Assembly (NCBI RefSeq): GCF_964355755.1
Contig: NC_092670.1
Location: 24,539,795 to 24,603,794 of the forward strand
Origin: Antedon mediterranea
Lineage: Eukaryota; Echinodermata; Crinoidea; Comatulida; Antedonidae
Reading direction: 5' to 3'
DNA: 64,000 bases
Shown here in pieces: positions 63,801 to 64,000 of this stretch; position 1 is the stretch's first letter; each line of letters opens with the position of its first letter. A model generated the notes under the pieces. It searched no databases, had not been told where the DNA came from, and worked only from the letters and a program-made list of their open reading frames with translations. The translations under genes were made by a program, and so were the position numbers.

Positions 63801-64000
63801 ATAATATTCACATTTATCATTATGATTAGTTATTTCATTAATATAGTCGTAATCATTATTGTCGTTTAGATCAAAAGGATTAAATAGTAATGATTGCAGA
63901 TTAGAATAATTTATGGTATGATCATTGTTTAACTGTTTTATTTCATGTTTGAATTCATCATCATCAATTATGTGGTTGAAAGGAAGGGTTTCTTCAAGAC
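60870..64000 (-). pseudogene. LINE ORF2 (endonuclease plus RT), one in-frame stop; 5' end beyond window
   Basis: The frame is open from the window edge (64000) to 60870 except for a TAA at about 63456-63458. Endonuclease: [55 protein letters not shown] and [70 protein letters not shown] and the catalytic LFVDDTNIF. The C-terminus is SQSLLNTNNLNTFKSK, after which the last codons come from the inserted Penelope-like DNA. CR1/L2-type by motif pattern. It targets DNA and copies its own RNA by target-primed reverse transcription. Confidence 0.88.

Overview
This 64-kb window is animal nuclear DNA: AT-rich, with GT-AG introns, TATA promoters, and most of its length in transposons and their tandem or inverted derivatives. 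The chitinase architecture (GH18 plus C-terminal CBM14), the LINE, BEL, Penelope-like and Helitron-like elements, and the abundant TAGGCCTA-type palindromes suggest a marine invertebrate deuterostome such as an echinoderm. No species can be named from sequence alone.

The only clear host genes lie on the minus strand. Gene A is a complete secreted family-18 chitinase: nine coding exons plus a non-coding first exon, 502 codons, between a TATA box at 46779-46788 and an AATAAA at 20921-20926. Its frame is unbroken across all junctions. Introns 4 (13.7 kb) and 5 (6.9 kb) are swollen by nested transposons. Downstream, gene B (14865-16418) is a second transcription unit. Its promoter, 5' UTR exon and signal-peptide exon are a near-identical copy of those of gene A, but they lead directly to an older, diverged CBM14 exon. 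Phases match, so it should encode a secreted chitin-binding peptide of about 77 residues with no catalytic domain. A third, orphan promoter with first exon lies at 19253-19322.

Layout: 1-3515, a compound repeat module with a minisatellite and a captured fragment of a chitinase exon; 3.7-4.3 kb, tandem repeat; 4.4-10 kb, a foldback element with a Helitron-like element and a 1-kb palindromic element nested in it; 10-14.4 kb, a weak candidate transcript, a LINE relic and transposon pieces; 14.9-16.4 kb, gene B; 17.5-20.5 kb, LINE relics; 20.9-46.8 kb, gene A. Within gene A, intron 5 holds a TIR element and composite LINEs. Intron 4 holds a 10.5-kb foldback rich in ATGCAAAT octamers, which contains a 7.1-kb BEL/Pao retrotransposon with indistinguishable LTRs and its own nested 0.8-kb TIR element; a 2.4-kb Helitron-like element follows. 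Then 46.8-49.7 kb, duplicated gene A upstream DNA, a LINE relic and a tRNA-like sequence; 49.9-59.9 kb, two further tandem copies of the compound module, one carrying a 4.8-kb element with long terminal inverted repeats and a perfect 9-bp target duplication; 59.9-64 kb, a nearly intact LINE interrupted near its 3' end by Penelope-like fragments.

The locus appears to be making new chitin-binding gene structures by duplication and deletion, while its exons are also being copied into neighbouring repeats.
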